Positions 27,196 through 35,231 of a stretch of DNA of 64,000 nt are shown in pieces (position 1 is the first letter of the stretch; every line of letters begins with the position of its first letter). The DNA lies in assembly GCA_016708435.1 (NCBI GenBank), contig JADJFV010000001.1, positions 434,001 to 498,000 of the forward strand, read 5' to 3'. A program made the translations under genes and the position numbers. The DNA is from Leptospiraceae bacterium (lineage in GTDB: Bacteria > Spirochaetota > Leptospiria > Leptospirales > Leptospiraceae). The notes below the pieces were generated by a model. That model had not been told where the DNA came from, did no database searches, and worked only from the letters and a program-made list of their open reading frames with translations.

Positions 27196-28233
27196 TCACA
27201 TATCCCAGAAAAAATCTTTGTTGGTAAGAGGCAACTCTTCTTTTACCTCTGAAATTATATCATTGGAGGAAAAACTTTCTCCGCTGTAAATAAAGCCAAG
27301 TTGTATTTCTAAGTCTTTTATTTCTTTTGTCCAATACTCTTCGTCACCAAAATGAGGAAATGCATTTGGAAATGATGGATCTTCCCATCTACGAGCAATC
27401 CAGGCTGAGTAATGAATGTATCTTAATGCGCGGAGAACTTCGATTAGCCGAAGGGAAGAATCATTGAATTCTCTAAATTCTCTATAGCCTGATAACAAAG
27501 CTTCTCTTGCAACTATGCCTTCAGCGTTTTGTGGGGGCAATACCATCCAAATATCTTGGACAGCAGGACCGGATAAGAAATCATCAAAATCAAGAAAGAA
27601 AAAACCGTTTTCTCCTTTTAGAATATTTCCCTTATGACAATCCCCATGAATTCGAATGAATGGTTCCTCTTCTAAAAAGGATTCATATATCTCACAAACT
27701 TCATTTACTAACTCTGAATATTTCTTTTGAAGGGTAATCGGAATAAACCCCTTCTCTATCACAAAGCGCAATGGCTCGATACCGTATTTCTTTGCAGTTA
27801 ATTGGTTTCGATGTTTGGATTGAGTAGAAGCACCAACGTTGTGTAATCTCCCAAGATACCTTCCGAGCATTTGTAGCTCTTCTATCGTTAATTCTTCGGG
27901 TGCTCTACCACCGGTTCGATTCCATATAGCACAGTAGATACCTGCTTTTTCAAAGAGACTTTTACCTTGAAAAATTCTTGGCGCGCAGACTGGAATTTCA
28001 TTCTCCTGCAAATCAAAAAGAAAACCATGCTCTTCCAATATTTGCTCTTTCGTCCAACGTCCCGGTCGATAGAATTTGACGACAATATTTTCATCTGCTT
28101 CTAATCGCACACTATATACTCTATTTTCTAAACTGTTCAGCGCAAAGCAATGACCGGTTGGGTTGAGTCCAAGACTTTCTACTAAATGCAAAATTATATC
28201 AGGAGTTAAATTGAAAAAATCTTCCGTTATCAC
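27196..28233 (-). CDS. srkA: SrkA/YihE-like protein kinase (APH fold)
   Basis: The protein has 345 residues, near the 328 of SrkA. The kinase-like loop RIHGDCHKGNIL (catalytic Asp) and metal motif FFLDFDDFLSGPAVQDIWMVLP match SrkA closely. The N-terminus has NSLENRVYSVRLE ... IVVKFYRPGRWT, the ATP-binding strands. SrkA phosphorylates Ser/Thr and protects from stress-induced death in enterobacteria; the role here is inferred. It directly follows holB with no gap. Confidence 0.88.
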   Translation of the reverse strand: MITEDFFNLTPDIILHLVESLGLNPTGHCFALNSLENRVYSVRLEADENIVVKFYRPGRWTKEQILEEHGFLFDLQENEIPVCAPRIFQGKSLFEKAGIYCAIWNRTGGRAPEELTIEELQMLGRYLGRLHNVGASTQSKHRNQLTAKKYGIEPLRFVIEKGFIPITLQKKYSELVNEVCEIYESFLEEEPFIRIHGDCHKGNILKGENGFFFLDFDDFLSGPAVQDIWMVLPPQNAEGIVAREALLSGYREFREFNDSSLRLIEVLRALRYIHYSAWIARRWEDPSFPNAFPHFGDEEYWTKEIKDLEIQLGFIYSGESFSSNDIISEVKEELPLTNKDFFWDM

Positions 28234-29166
28234 TTATTCTCTTGTTAGCTTATGAAATAATTCACTCAGTAAAAAATGCTCTAAGCCAGGAATGTTTTTA
28301 TGCAAATGATTTTTAAAGTTATAAAGCATTTCAATTTGAGCGGAATTATCTTCAATGTTTTCTTTGCTAAATTCATAAATCATAATCGTAGAGACTAGCT
28401 CTAAAAATTCTGTGTAATCAAAATCTTCCGTCCACTCAGGATGATCGTCTTTGTATTCGCGTATCCAATTTTCTAATTGTAAAAGTAAAATTGAATCCTT
28501 TAAATTCTTTGAAATCATTTCGCGGGTAAGCGTAATTACCTCACTCGGAATATCGTAGGGAATTAAACTTCCACCAAAAAAATCTTCACGATACAATTGC
28601 AAATCTGCACTGAGACTTTGTAGAACTTGCTTGTTTAAGTATTGAAATGGAATACAGATTGCACGGCTAATAATAGTTTGCTTCAATTTCATTAAATCGT
28701 CTACAATAAAAATGAATCTAGAATGCGCCGGCGGTTCTTCGAGTGATTTTAGAAGAGCAGATTCTGCTTCATTATTAATCAAACTTGCATCGGGAAATAA
28801 TATAATTCGATATTTGGATAAATGCGGTCTATAATTGAGGCGTCTATTCTGTAACCAACGAACAGTAAACTCGGCAGGCTCTTTATCATCCCCAATCGCA
28901 ATTCTCTGATTCGAAGGGAATACAATAAAGTCAGGGTGTTGATTATTGATAAAAGATTTGCAAGATTGACAAATACCACAACCAGTCCCGGTTAAACAAA
29001 GTATATGGCGAGAGAATCGTTCAGCTAACGCCCATTTCCCCACACTAGCGGGTCCGTAAAAGACTAAGAGCGGCGGAATCATATGAGGAGATTTCACATA
29101 ATGCCGAATGTATTGTAAAGCAGTATCCTGCCCTTGAATTTCTTCTATGCTAAAATAGCTATTCAT
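28234..29166 (-). CDS. holB: DNA polymerase III delta' subunit
   Basis: The protein has 310 residues. The clamp-loader AAA fold shows a degenerate Walker A (GPASVGKWALA), four zinc cysteines (CLTGTGCGICQSC), and the sensor region ALLKSLEEPPAHSRFIFI. It loads the sliding clamp with delta and gamma/tau. Its ATG overlaps the stop of the upstream membrane protein gene (TAATG). Confidence 0.85.
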   Translation of the reverse strand: MNSYFSIEEIQGQDTALQYIRHYVKSPHMIPPLLVFYGPASVGKWALAERFSRHILCLTGTGCGICQSCKSFINNQHPDFIVFPSNQRIAIGDDKEPAEFTVRWLQNRRLNYRPHLSKYRIILFPDASLINNEAESALLKSLEEPPAHSRFIFIVDDLMKLKQTIISRAICIPFQYLNKQVLQSLSADLQLYREDFFGGSLIPYDIPSEVITLTREMISKNLKDSILLLQLENWIREYKDDHPEWTEDFDYTEFLELVSTIMIYEFSKENIEDNSAQIEMLYNFKNHLHKNIPGLEHFLLSELFHKLTRE

Positions 29167-29555
29167 TACTTTAAAAGTTGATTTAGGTTTTGAATTGTCT
29201 TTCTCTGCGAGTAGAGGATATATCCGAGTAACCCCAGAACCAAAAGAAGCGCCAATCCATAAACTAGATTTAAACTTCGCAAGCGAGCTTGTTCTTCTTC
29301 GATAGCTTTTATACTCTCAAGATGTGATATGACTAAATAAAATTTGTCGATGTTTGGGTATTCTTTACGAGCAGAACTTCGAATCTGGGTAATGATTTCA
29401 GCAGAATCCTCTTTGCTTAATTTACTAATTGCATTGAAAGCTTCTGATTCTTGCATTTGCAAAAGCTCATTTGCGGTTAATTTGGTTTTGCCTTCTTGAG
29501 CAATTAATAAAATTGGAAATGTAAGTGTGATAAAGATAGTTAAGATTTTTTTCAT
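29166..29555 (-). CDS. Exported, membrane-anchored hypothetical protein
   Basis: The protein has 129 residues from the ATG at 29553-29555; a start at 29589 or a long frame into the repeat are alternatives. A signal peptide (MKKILTIFITLTFPILLIAQ) leads to a helical region and a C-terminal membrane helix (LVYGLALLLVLGLLGYILY) with a short tail. Function unknown. It is directly upstream of holB. Confidence 0.6.
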   Translation of the reverse strand: MKKILTIFITLTFPILLIAQEGKTKLTANELLQMQESEAFNAISKLSKEDSAEIITQIRSSARKEYPNIDKFYLVISHLESIKAIEEEQARLRSLNLVYGLALLLVLGLLGYILYSQRKTIQNLNQLLK

Positions 29556-29581
29556 AATTTTTGTATTAATCAAGTTATTCA

Positions 29582-29694
29582 TGTTATTTCGAATTAGCAG
29601 CTTCCGAGTTTGCGCTGCGAGAAATCTATTTGGCAATACAACGATAGTATTAAGCAATATAGACCTCTCACTATAAAGCAGTTCGAGGTGACAC
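29582..29694 (-). repeat. 'CHLERS' dispersed palindromic repeat, copy 2
   Basis: Runs from TGTTATTTCGAATTAG to AGTTCGAGGTGACAC, same orientation as copy 1. It shares GAGAAATCTATTTGG and ATATAGACCTCTCAC. It fills the gap between the exported protein and the sigma-factor operon. Confidence 0.75.
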
Positions 29695-29699
29695 AATGA

Positions 29700-30032
29700 T
29701 TACCTTTCTGTATAGCCCAATTTCTCCTTTAATTCTTGCATGTAGGGAATTTTATAAACGATTAAAATCGCACCGGCTAAAATCGCATAGAACAAAAAAG
29801 AAATACATAATGTCCAAAGAATCGGATAAAAAAGACTAGCATCTTGCATTAAATCTAAATTTAACAGAACTAATACGATAGGCGAAACAAATAAAAGGGC
29901 TAGAGAATAGAGAGTATACTTTATATAATTGTAAGGTATGATTCTCGCAAAAAAACCTTTCTTTATTTTGTCAGAAGAAGGCTCGAAAGTAGCATATATA
30001 TCTGGATTCGTAAAATATTTATTATCAATCAT
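29700..30032 (-). CDS. Small membrane protein downstream of an ECF sigma factor
   Basis: The protein has 110 residues with two or three hydrophobic helices (YTLYSLALLFVSPIVLVLL; LFYPILWTLCISFLFYAILAGAILIVY) after a polar N-terminus. It overlaps the sigma gene by eight bases and is probably coupled to it, the usual place for an anti-sigma factor. No zinc-binding anti-sigma motif is present, so this role is inference. Confidence 0.6.
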   Translation of the reverse strand: MIDNKYFTNPDIYATFEPSSDKIKKGFFARIIPYNYIKYTLYSLALLFVSPIVLVLLNLDLMQDASLFYPILWTLCISFLFYAILAGAILIVYKIPYMQELKEKLGYTER

Positions 30033-30531
30033 TGTCTTTTTGTAACCAATCCTTCATTAGCTCTTTACCGCGAAAGATATAACTTTTTAGTGTGTTGACT
30101 TTAATATCTAATTTTTCAGAAATTTCTTTGTATGACATATTTTCAAAATAATAAAGCATCAGCGGATTCTTATAGTTAGACGGTAAACGAGAAAGTAACG
30201 ATGCTATCTTTGTGTTCATTTCTTGTTTTAAGATTTGCATTTCGGGAGTAATCTGTTCCCGCCATTTTTTAATTTTATCAAAGTATTTATTATGAACTTC
30301 CTCAACATCATCAGCAGAAATTTGCGGATTCGTGCTTTCTTTGCGGTGCTTCATTAGGATTTTGTTGCGAGCAATGGAATAGACCCATGTGGAGAATTGT
30401 GATTCCCCTTTGAAGGTAGAAAGAGCTTCGAAAGCCTTTAGAAATATTTCTTGTGTTAAATCTTCTGCCTCTTCCTGATTTCCAGTATATTTAATTGCCT
30501 GTGAAAAAATCATCCCCTGGTATTTATCCAT
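30025..30531 (-). CDS. ECF RNA polymerase sigma factor
   Basis: The protein has 168 residues from the first ATG. Region 2 (MDKYQGMIFSQAIKYTGNQEEAEDLTQEIFLKAF, STWVYSIARNKILMKHRK) and region 4 (LPSNYKNPLMLYYFENMSYKEISEKLDIKVNTLKSYIFRGKELM) are clear. The frame stays open upstream and encodes VLAGDFSAFEFLMDKYQ, a family-like N-terminus, yet no ATG, GTG or TTG is found in frame there. The true start is therefore unclear, and an indel or rare start is possible. The downstream gene may encode its regulator. Confidence 0.88.
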   Translation of the reverse strand: MDKYQGMIFSQAIKYTGNQEEAEDLTQEIFLKAFEALSTFKGESQFSTWVYSIARNKILMKHRKESTNPQISADDVEEVHNKYFDKIKKWREQITPEMQILKQEMNTKIASLLSRLPSNYKNPLMLYYFENMSYKEISEKLDIKVNTLKSYIFRGKELMKDWLQKDND

Positions 30532-30620
30532 TAAAAATTCGAAGGCGGAAAAATCTCCTGCAAGAACAGACTGAATACAAAACCAGTCCGCGGGGTTACA
30601 TAGAATTTGCCGTTCTTCCG

Positions 30621-31019
30621 TTAAGGACGCAGTTTGTAAAATGTCAATAGACTGAGACCGATCGCTAATGGGATTAACCCTCCTAACATAGCCAAAGAAT
30701 TTCCTAAGACCATGATGAAAACTATTGCAAGCGTAAGTCCTGTAAATGTCAACAAAAGTCCTAGAAAAAAAGAATAGGCTCTGAAATCAAAATCAAAAGG
30801 CTTGTAAAGCCCCGTTCGAATCAATTCCAGTCTCTGTCTATGCCACATGAAAAAAATGAGACATAGTAGAGTAGAGCCAAAGACGATTCCAAAAATGGGA
30901 ACAAGAAATAAAACGATTTTATATCCATTGTTTGGCTCGTGACTTGATTGAAGCAAATCTAAAATACTTTGAATATTCTGCTGCATTTGAAGTAGGATTT
31001 CTTTTTCTTCTGCACTCAT
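30621..31019 (-). CDS. DUF6249-like membrane protein
   Basis: The protein has 132 residues from the ATG at 31017-31019 (a TTG at 31031 is an alternative). After a helical cytoplasmic segment come a membrane helix (IVLFLVPIFGIVFGSTLLCLIFFMW), the loop HRQRLELIRTGLYKP and two more helices. The loop followed by paired helices resembles DUF6249. It lies upstream of the sigma gene on the same strand. Function unknown. Confidence 0.6.
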   Translation of the reverse strand: MSAEEKEILLQMQQNIQSILDLLQSSHEPNNGYKIVLFLVPIFGIVFGSTLLCLIFFMWHRQRLELIRTGLYKPFDFDFRAYSFFLGLLLTFTGLTLAIVFIMVLGNSLAMLGGLIPLAIGLSLLTFYKLRP

Positions 31020-31183
31020 CTTGAGATTCAATTCAAATTTATGTTTTCAGGAATGTCAAGCAGATAAAACTTCCGGCTCTCTCTTATCTAATAGTGAGGG
31101 ATTTGTGTGAAAGCAAAGTGAAGGATGTTTTTACCCAATCCCCCTACTCTATAATAAACTTTATTTTTAAAAAAACAGTGCAT

Positions 31184-31225
31184 TTGACATACATCAATTA
31201 CCTAATTCACAAACCTCGGTATAGT
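31184..31225 (+). promoter_or_regulatory. FNR/CRP-type box and -10 element of the nos operon
   Basis: TTGAC-ATAC-ATCAA at 31184-31197 differs by one base from the FNR consensus TTGAT-N4-ATCAA. TATAGT at 31220-31225 is a -10 candidate. A transcription start about seven bases after it (near 31232) puts the box centre at about -41.5, the class II activator position. Expression under low oxygen is inferred. Confidence 0.65.
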
Positions 31226-31250
31226 AACAAGAAAGACTAGGAGTATGATT

Positions 31251-31718
31251 ATGAAATTCATAAAGCAAATCATAACAATATCAATTATATTGATTTTGCC
31301 CTTTACATTCTGTAAGAAAGAAGGGGACGGAGCTGATTCAGGAACGAGTTCTGCAGTGGATGTAAATGGCAAGGGAATTGGTCCTGTCACCAAAGTTGAC
31401 TTAGGTGATATTGACCAAGCCAAAGCGGCTAAAGGCAAACAGCACTTTGATACGAAGTGTAGTGCCTGCCATAAATTCGAAGAAAAAGTTGTCGGTCCAC
31501 CTCTAGCCGGAGTTACAGAAAGAAGAAGCCCTGAGTGGATTATGAATATGATCCTAAATCCTGTAGAGATGACACAAAAAGATCCAGCGGCTATGGAGCT
31601 TTATGCGACGTATCTTGTGCAAATGACATTTCAAAATGTAAGTCAAGATGAAACAAGAGAGATATTGGAATACTTTAGACAAATGGATAACAGAAAAAAT
31701 AAGAGGAGATTTATATGA
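31251..31718 (+). CDS. Lipoprotein monohaem cytochrome c of the nos operon
   Basis: The protein has 155 residues from the ATG at 31251, preferred over 31245 because AGGAG at 31239-31243 is seven bases away. The signal peptide (MKFIKQIITISIILILPFTFC) ends in a lipobox Cys. The haem motif is CSACH; Met ligand candidates lie in MILNPVEMTQKD. It probably passes electrons to NosZ at the membrane surface, as NosC-type cytochromes do. Its stop overlaps the nosZ start (ATGA). Confidence 0.85.
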   Translation: MKFIKQIITISIILILPFTFCKKEGDGADSGTSSAVDVNGKGIGPVTKVDLGDIDQAKAAKGKQHFDTKCSACHKFEEKVVGPPLAGVTERRSPEWIMNMILNPVEMTQKDPAAMELYATYLVQMTFQNVSQDETREILEYFRQMDNRKNKRRFI

Positions 31719-33622
31719 GTAAATTAGTAAAAATTATATTCTTAGTTTCTCTCGTAGCAATTATCGCAAGCTGCGGAAAGAAACAAGGACAGGCATTGCT
31801 AGCGTCTAACGCTGCACAAAAGGTATATGTAGCACCAGGTGAAAAAGATGAAGTCTATGCTTTTATGTCCGGTGGATTTAATGGACAAATAGGTGTATAT
31901 GGAATTCCATCTGCGCGACTATTTAAGATTATCCCCGTATTCTCCCTTTTTCAAGAAAACAGCTATGGATCGGATGAAGAAACCAAAGATATGCTTTTAA
32001 CTTCTAAAGGATATGTTACTTGGGATGATTCACATCATCCAGAACTTTCTCTGACAAATGGAAACCATGATGGTAGATGGCTATTTATCAATGGAAACAA
32101 TACACCTCGTATTGCTAGAATTGATTTAACAACATTTGAAACAAAAGAAATTATTGAAATTCCAAATACTGCGGGTAATCACGCTTCACCATTCTTAACG
32201 GAAAATACAGAATATGCGATGTCAGCAACTCGTTTTTCCATTCCAATTCCACAGAAAGACATTGCAATTGAGGAAATGGGAAAAGGTAAGTTTAACGGTT
32301 CAATTTCTATGATTAAAATTGATCCTAAAGATGGAAAAATGAGTGTAGAATTACAGATGTTAGCTCCTGCATTTAGTTACGATTTAAGTAGATGTGGTAA
32401 GGGTCCTTCTCATGATTGGTGCTTCTTTACAACATACAATACTGAACAGGCATTTCAGATGATCGAGGTAGGCGCTTCTAAGAATGATAAAGACTATGTG
32501 ATGGCATTTAACTGGGTGAAGGCGAAAGCGTGTAAAGATGCAGGAAAAGCAAAAGATTTTTCCGGTGTCTATTATCATAATTACCTACCAGAAAATGCAC
32601 CCGCAGTTGCAGAAAAAATGTCAGGTGTAAAATTGCTAGATCCAAAAGATTGTCCTGGTGTTGCTTACTTTTTACCGACTCCCAAAAGTCCTCATGGATC
32701 TGACGTTGACCCAAGTGGTGAATACATAGCAGCCGGAGGAAAACTTGCTTCTGTGATTGCAGTCCACTCTTACTCTAAATTGGTAAAAGCAATTGAAGAT
32801 AAAGCAAACTTTTCTGGTGAAGTTATGGGAATTCCTATTATGAAATACGAATCAACTTTAGCTGGAGAGGTTAAGAAACCTTGTTTAGGTCCACTTCACA
32901 CAGAGTTTGATAATAATGGATTTGCTTATACATCTTGCTTCGTAAGTTCTGAAGTTGTAAAATGGGATGTAAAATCAAGAGAAGTTGTGCAACATATGCC
33001 TGCGTTTTATAGCATAGGACACCTAAGTGTTGTAGGTGGAGATAATAAGAAACCTTACGGCAAATACCTAGTTGCCTTAAATAAAATTACGAAAGATAGA
33101 TACTTGCCGGTTGGAATGGAATTAGCGCAAAGCGCACAACTATGGGATATTTCAGGCAGCACTGCTGAATTACTTTCCGATTTCCCTACAGTGGGTGAAC
33201 CGCATTATGCGCAGATGATTCCCGCTGCGATGTTAAAAGACAAAACTAAAAAGATTTTTCCACTCGAAGAAAACAAACATCCTTATGGAATCAAATCTGA
33301 AAAAGATGCACGCATCGAGAGAAATGGAAACCAAGTTCATATCTACATGACTTCTATTCGTTCTCACTTCAAGCCAGATAAAGTTGAAGTAAAGAAAGGT
33401 GATATGCTACATTTCCATGTTACAAATTTGGAACAAGATTACGATGTCCCACATGGATTTGCAATCAATGGCTCTACATTGCCAAACTTACTCATCATGC
33501 CAGGCCAAACAAAAACTATGAAATGGGAAGCAAAAGAAGTAGGAGTTTATCCATTCTATTGCACTGACTTCTGTTCTGCACTTCACCAAGAGATGCAGCA
33601 GTATATACGAGTTAGCCCGTAG
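31715..33622 (+). CDS. nosZ: Nitrous oxide reductase, clade II
   Basis: The protein has 635 residues. It reduces N2O to N2 outside the inner membrane. The Cu-Z propeller histidines are seen in WDDSHHPE (107-108), GNHDGR (118), GNHASP (156), SPHGSDVDP, GPLHTEFD, GHLSV and GEPHYAQ. The Cu-A site CTDFCSALHQEM (C616, C620, H624, M627) is complete. The export signal MSKLVKIIFLVSLVAIIASC has no twin Arg, as in clade II Sec-type enzymes, and its IASC is a lipobox, so the enzyme is probably lipid-anchored. A GAGGAG site precedes the ATG. Confidence 0.95.
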   Translation: MSKLVKIIFLVSLVAIIASCGKKQGQALLASNAAQKVYVAPGEKDEVYAFMSGGFNGQIGVYGIPSARLFKIIPVFSLFQENSYGSDEETKDMLLTSKGYVTWDDSHHPELSLTNGNHDGRWLFINGNNTPRIARIDLTTFETKEIIEIPNTAGNHASPFLTENTEYAMSATRFSIPIPQKDIAIEEMGKGKFNGSISMIKIDPKDGKMSVELQMLAPAFSYDLSRCGKGPSHDWCFFTTYNTEQAFQMIEVGASKNDKDYVMAFNWVKAKACKDAGKAKDFSGVYYHNYLPENAPAVAEKMSGVKLLDPKDCPGVAYFLPTPKSPHGSDVDPSGEYIAAGGKLASVIAVHSYSKLVKAIEDKANFSGEVMGIPIMKYESTLAGEVKKPCLGPLHTEFDNNGFAYTSCFVSSEVVKWDVKSREVVQHMPAFYSIGHLSVVGGDNKKPYGKYLVALNKITKDRYLPVGMELAQSAQLWDISGSTAELLSDFPTVGEPHYAQMIPAAMLKDKTKKIFPLEENKHPYGIKSEKDARIERNGNQVHIYMTSIRSHFKPDKVEVKKGDMLHFHVTNLEQDYDVPHGFAINGSTLPNLLIMPGQTKTMKWEAKEVGVYPFYCTDFCSALHQEMQQYIRVSP

Positions 33623-33631
33623 GATATTTCT

Positions 33632-34237
33632 ATGTGGACTAAAAAACTAACAAATCTAAATAGGTGGCTAGTTCTTCTAGCCGCCGTTCTCATGATCGGC
33701 GTATATTTTATGCCGATGTGGTATATATCCTTAGAAGCACCACAATATCCAGAAGGATTGAGTATGTATATCTGGATAAACAAAGTATCCGGTGGAACAG
33801 ATTACGATCTTCAAAATATTAATTTATTAAACCACTATGTTGGGATGAAGGAAATTGTTTCTAGTTCTATACCGGAATTATTGTTTATGCCCTACGTTTT
33901 ATTGTATATGATTCTTGGAGCAGTGGTTACTTTTATTTTGCCGCGGCTCTATATGATAGGCCTTGGGATTGTCAATTTATTACTTGTTGCGATTGCAGGT
34001 CTCTCTGATTTTTGGAGATGGGAATACAACTACGGACATGAATTAAATCCAGAAGCAGCTATCATTGTTCCAGGTATGTCTTACCAACCTCCTCTTCTCG
34101 GATGCACACAAATGTTAAACATCAACGCCTGTAGCCTTCCAAGTGCTGGTGCAATTATTCTATTTGTAGCAGTAGCAATCTTAGTTTACATAATTTGGGC
34201 AGAGAGAAAACTCTATTTAGAAACCAAAGGAGTTTAA
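33632..34237 (+). CDS. nosB: NosB-like membrane protein
   Basis: The protein has 201 residues with about four membrane helices (near 12-32, 88-108, 112-130, 172-192) and the segment APQYPEGLSMYIWINKVSGG...INLLNHYVGM seen in the membrane protein that follows nosZ in clade II operons. Its biochemical role is unknown; it is required with NosZ in some organisms. It starts nine bases after nosZ with an AGGA site. Confidence 0.75.
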   Translation: MWTKKLTNLNRWLVLLAAVLMIGVYFMPMWYISLEAPQYPEGLSMYIWINKVSGGTDYDLQNINLLNHYVGMKEIVSSSIPELLFMPYVLLYMILGAVVTFILPRLYMIGLGIVNLLLVAIAGLSDFWRWEYNYGHELNPEAAIIVPGMSYQPPLLGCTQMLNINACSLPSAGAIILFVAVAILVYIIWAERKLYLETKGV

Positions 34238-34238
34238 T

Positions 34239-34676
34239 ATGAACAGAAAAAATTTCATTCAAACGGCAGCAGTTGTTGCACCACTTTTATATTCTGCAAA
34301 TTTACTTTCGCAAGATGCAAAGTCTACTGAAGGAACAAAAACCGGTGGGAAATACGGAGCGCTTATTGACAGTGCAAGCGATTGCATCAAGAAGGGAGAA
34401 CTCTGTATTAGCCACTGCGTCGATATGATGGCAGGTGGGGATAAGAGTATGGGTCCCTGCTCTAAAACAGTAAGAGACATGCTAGCAATGTGTGAGACTC
34501 TCAGCAAATTAGCAACAAGCAATTCCGAGTTCACAAAAAAACATGCAACGCTTTGTCTTGAAGTTTGTAAAAAATGTGAAGATGAATGTCGCAAACATCC
34601 AAAGCATAAAGTTTGTATGAATTGCGCTGAAAGCTGCAAAGAATGTATGAGCGAAATCAAAAAAATTCTAGGTTAA
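34239..34676 (+). CDS. Csp-like copper storage protein (four-helix bundle, Cys-rich)
   Basis: The protein has 145 residues. Residues 45-140 hold 13 cysteines spaced along predicted helices (49, 56, 60, 74, 85, 106, 110, 113, 117, 126, 129, 133, 136), the pattern of Csp copper storage proteins that line a four-helix bundle with Cys and bind many Cu(I) ions. The N-terminus MNRKNFIQTAAVVAPLLYSA is a signal peptide with an RK pair where Tat signals have RR. It sits between nosB and nosL, so it may buffer copper for NosZ. GGAG precedes the ATG. Confidence 0.8.
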   Translation: MNRKNFIQTAAVVAPLLYSANLLSQDAKSTEGTKTGGKYGALIDSASDCIKKGELCISHCVDMMAGGDKSMGPCSKTVRDMLAMCETLSKLATSNSEFTKKHATLCLEVCKKCEDECRKHPKHKVCMNCAESCKECMSEIKKILG

Positions 34677-34705
34677 GGATATGAAAAGAAGAATGGGCTT
34701 TCTAC

Positions 34706-34780
34706 TGTCACCTCGAACCTTTGAAAATCTCAATTGGCGAAAGCCGTTAGGCTGAACACTGTGAGAGGTCTATCTTTCTT
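34706..34780 (+). repeat. 'CHLERS' dispersed repeat, truncated copy 3
   Basis: TGTCACCTCGAACC to GTGAGAGGTCTATCTTTCTT, matching the left half of copy 4. It interrupts an original reading frame (ATG at 34681, KRRMGFLL) with a good AAGG site, which now stops at 34755, inside the repeat. Confidence 0.75.
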
Positions 34781-35231
34781 AATAATATCTTGTTTGTTTC
34801 TTCTCATCTTCCTAAGTTGTTCAAACAATCTTCCAGAAGAAATTGTAGCTGGAGAACATAAATGCGAATTTTGTAAAATGGGAGTGGTAAATCAAAATTA
34901 CCACTCTCAGGTTCTTACTAAGAAAGGAAGGCGTTATCATTTTGATTCGATTGAATGTATGTTTTCCTATTGGAATAAAAATTCTGATAAGATAGAAAAA
35001 GTATGGGTCAAAGATTATCTGCATCCAAAAGATTGGATTGAAATTGAAAATGCAAAATTTTTAAAAGCGGATAATCTTCCTTCGCCGATGGCAGCCAATT
35101 TATCCTCTTATAAATCTCCAAAAGAAGCAGAGGATAATCGTGTGTTATACGGTGGCATCATAATGACGCAACAAGAAGTAATGGAATACGTAAAAACAAA
35201 TTGGGAAAAAGAATTGTCAAAGAAGCGATAA
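34761..35231 (+). CDS. nosL: Copper chaperone lipoprotein for nitrous oxide reductase
   Basis: The protein has about 156 residues from the GTG at 34761 (a TTG at 34734 is also in frame). The signal peptide (RGLSFLIISCLFLLIFLSC) ends in a lipobox Cys. NosL motifs are HKCEFCKMGVVNQNYHSQ (copper ligands) and YHFDSIECMFSYW. NosL delivers Cu to NosZ. The start region lies in a dispersed repeat that seems to have broken the original signal peptide and supplied a new start. Confidence 0.85.
   Translation: MRGLSFLIISCLFLLIFLSCSNNLPEEIVAGEHKCEFCKMGVVNQNYHSQVLTKKGRRYHFDSIECMFSYWNKNSDKIEKVWVKDYLHPKDWIEIENAKFLKADNLPSPMAANLSSYKSPKEAEDNRVLYGGIIMTQQEVMEYVKTNWEKELSKKR

Noticed and set aside
34259..34660. 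Open frame of 133 codons on the minus strand opposite the Csp-like gene
   Set aside because: It mirrors a Cys-rich coding gene, has no ribosome site and no recognisable motif; the plus-strand gene explains the region.
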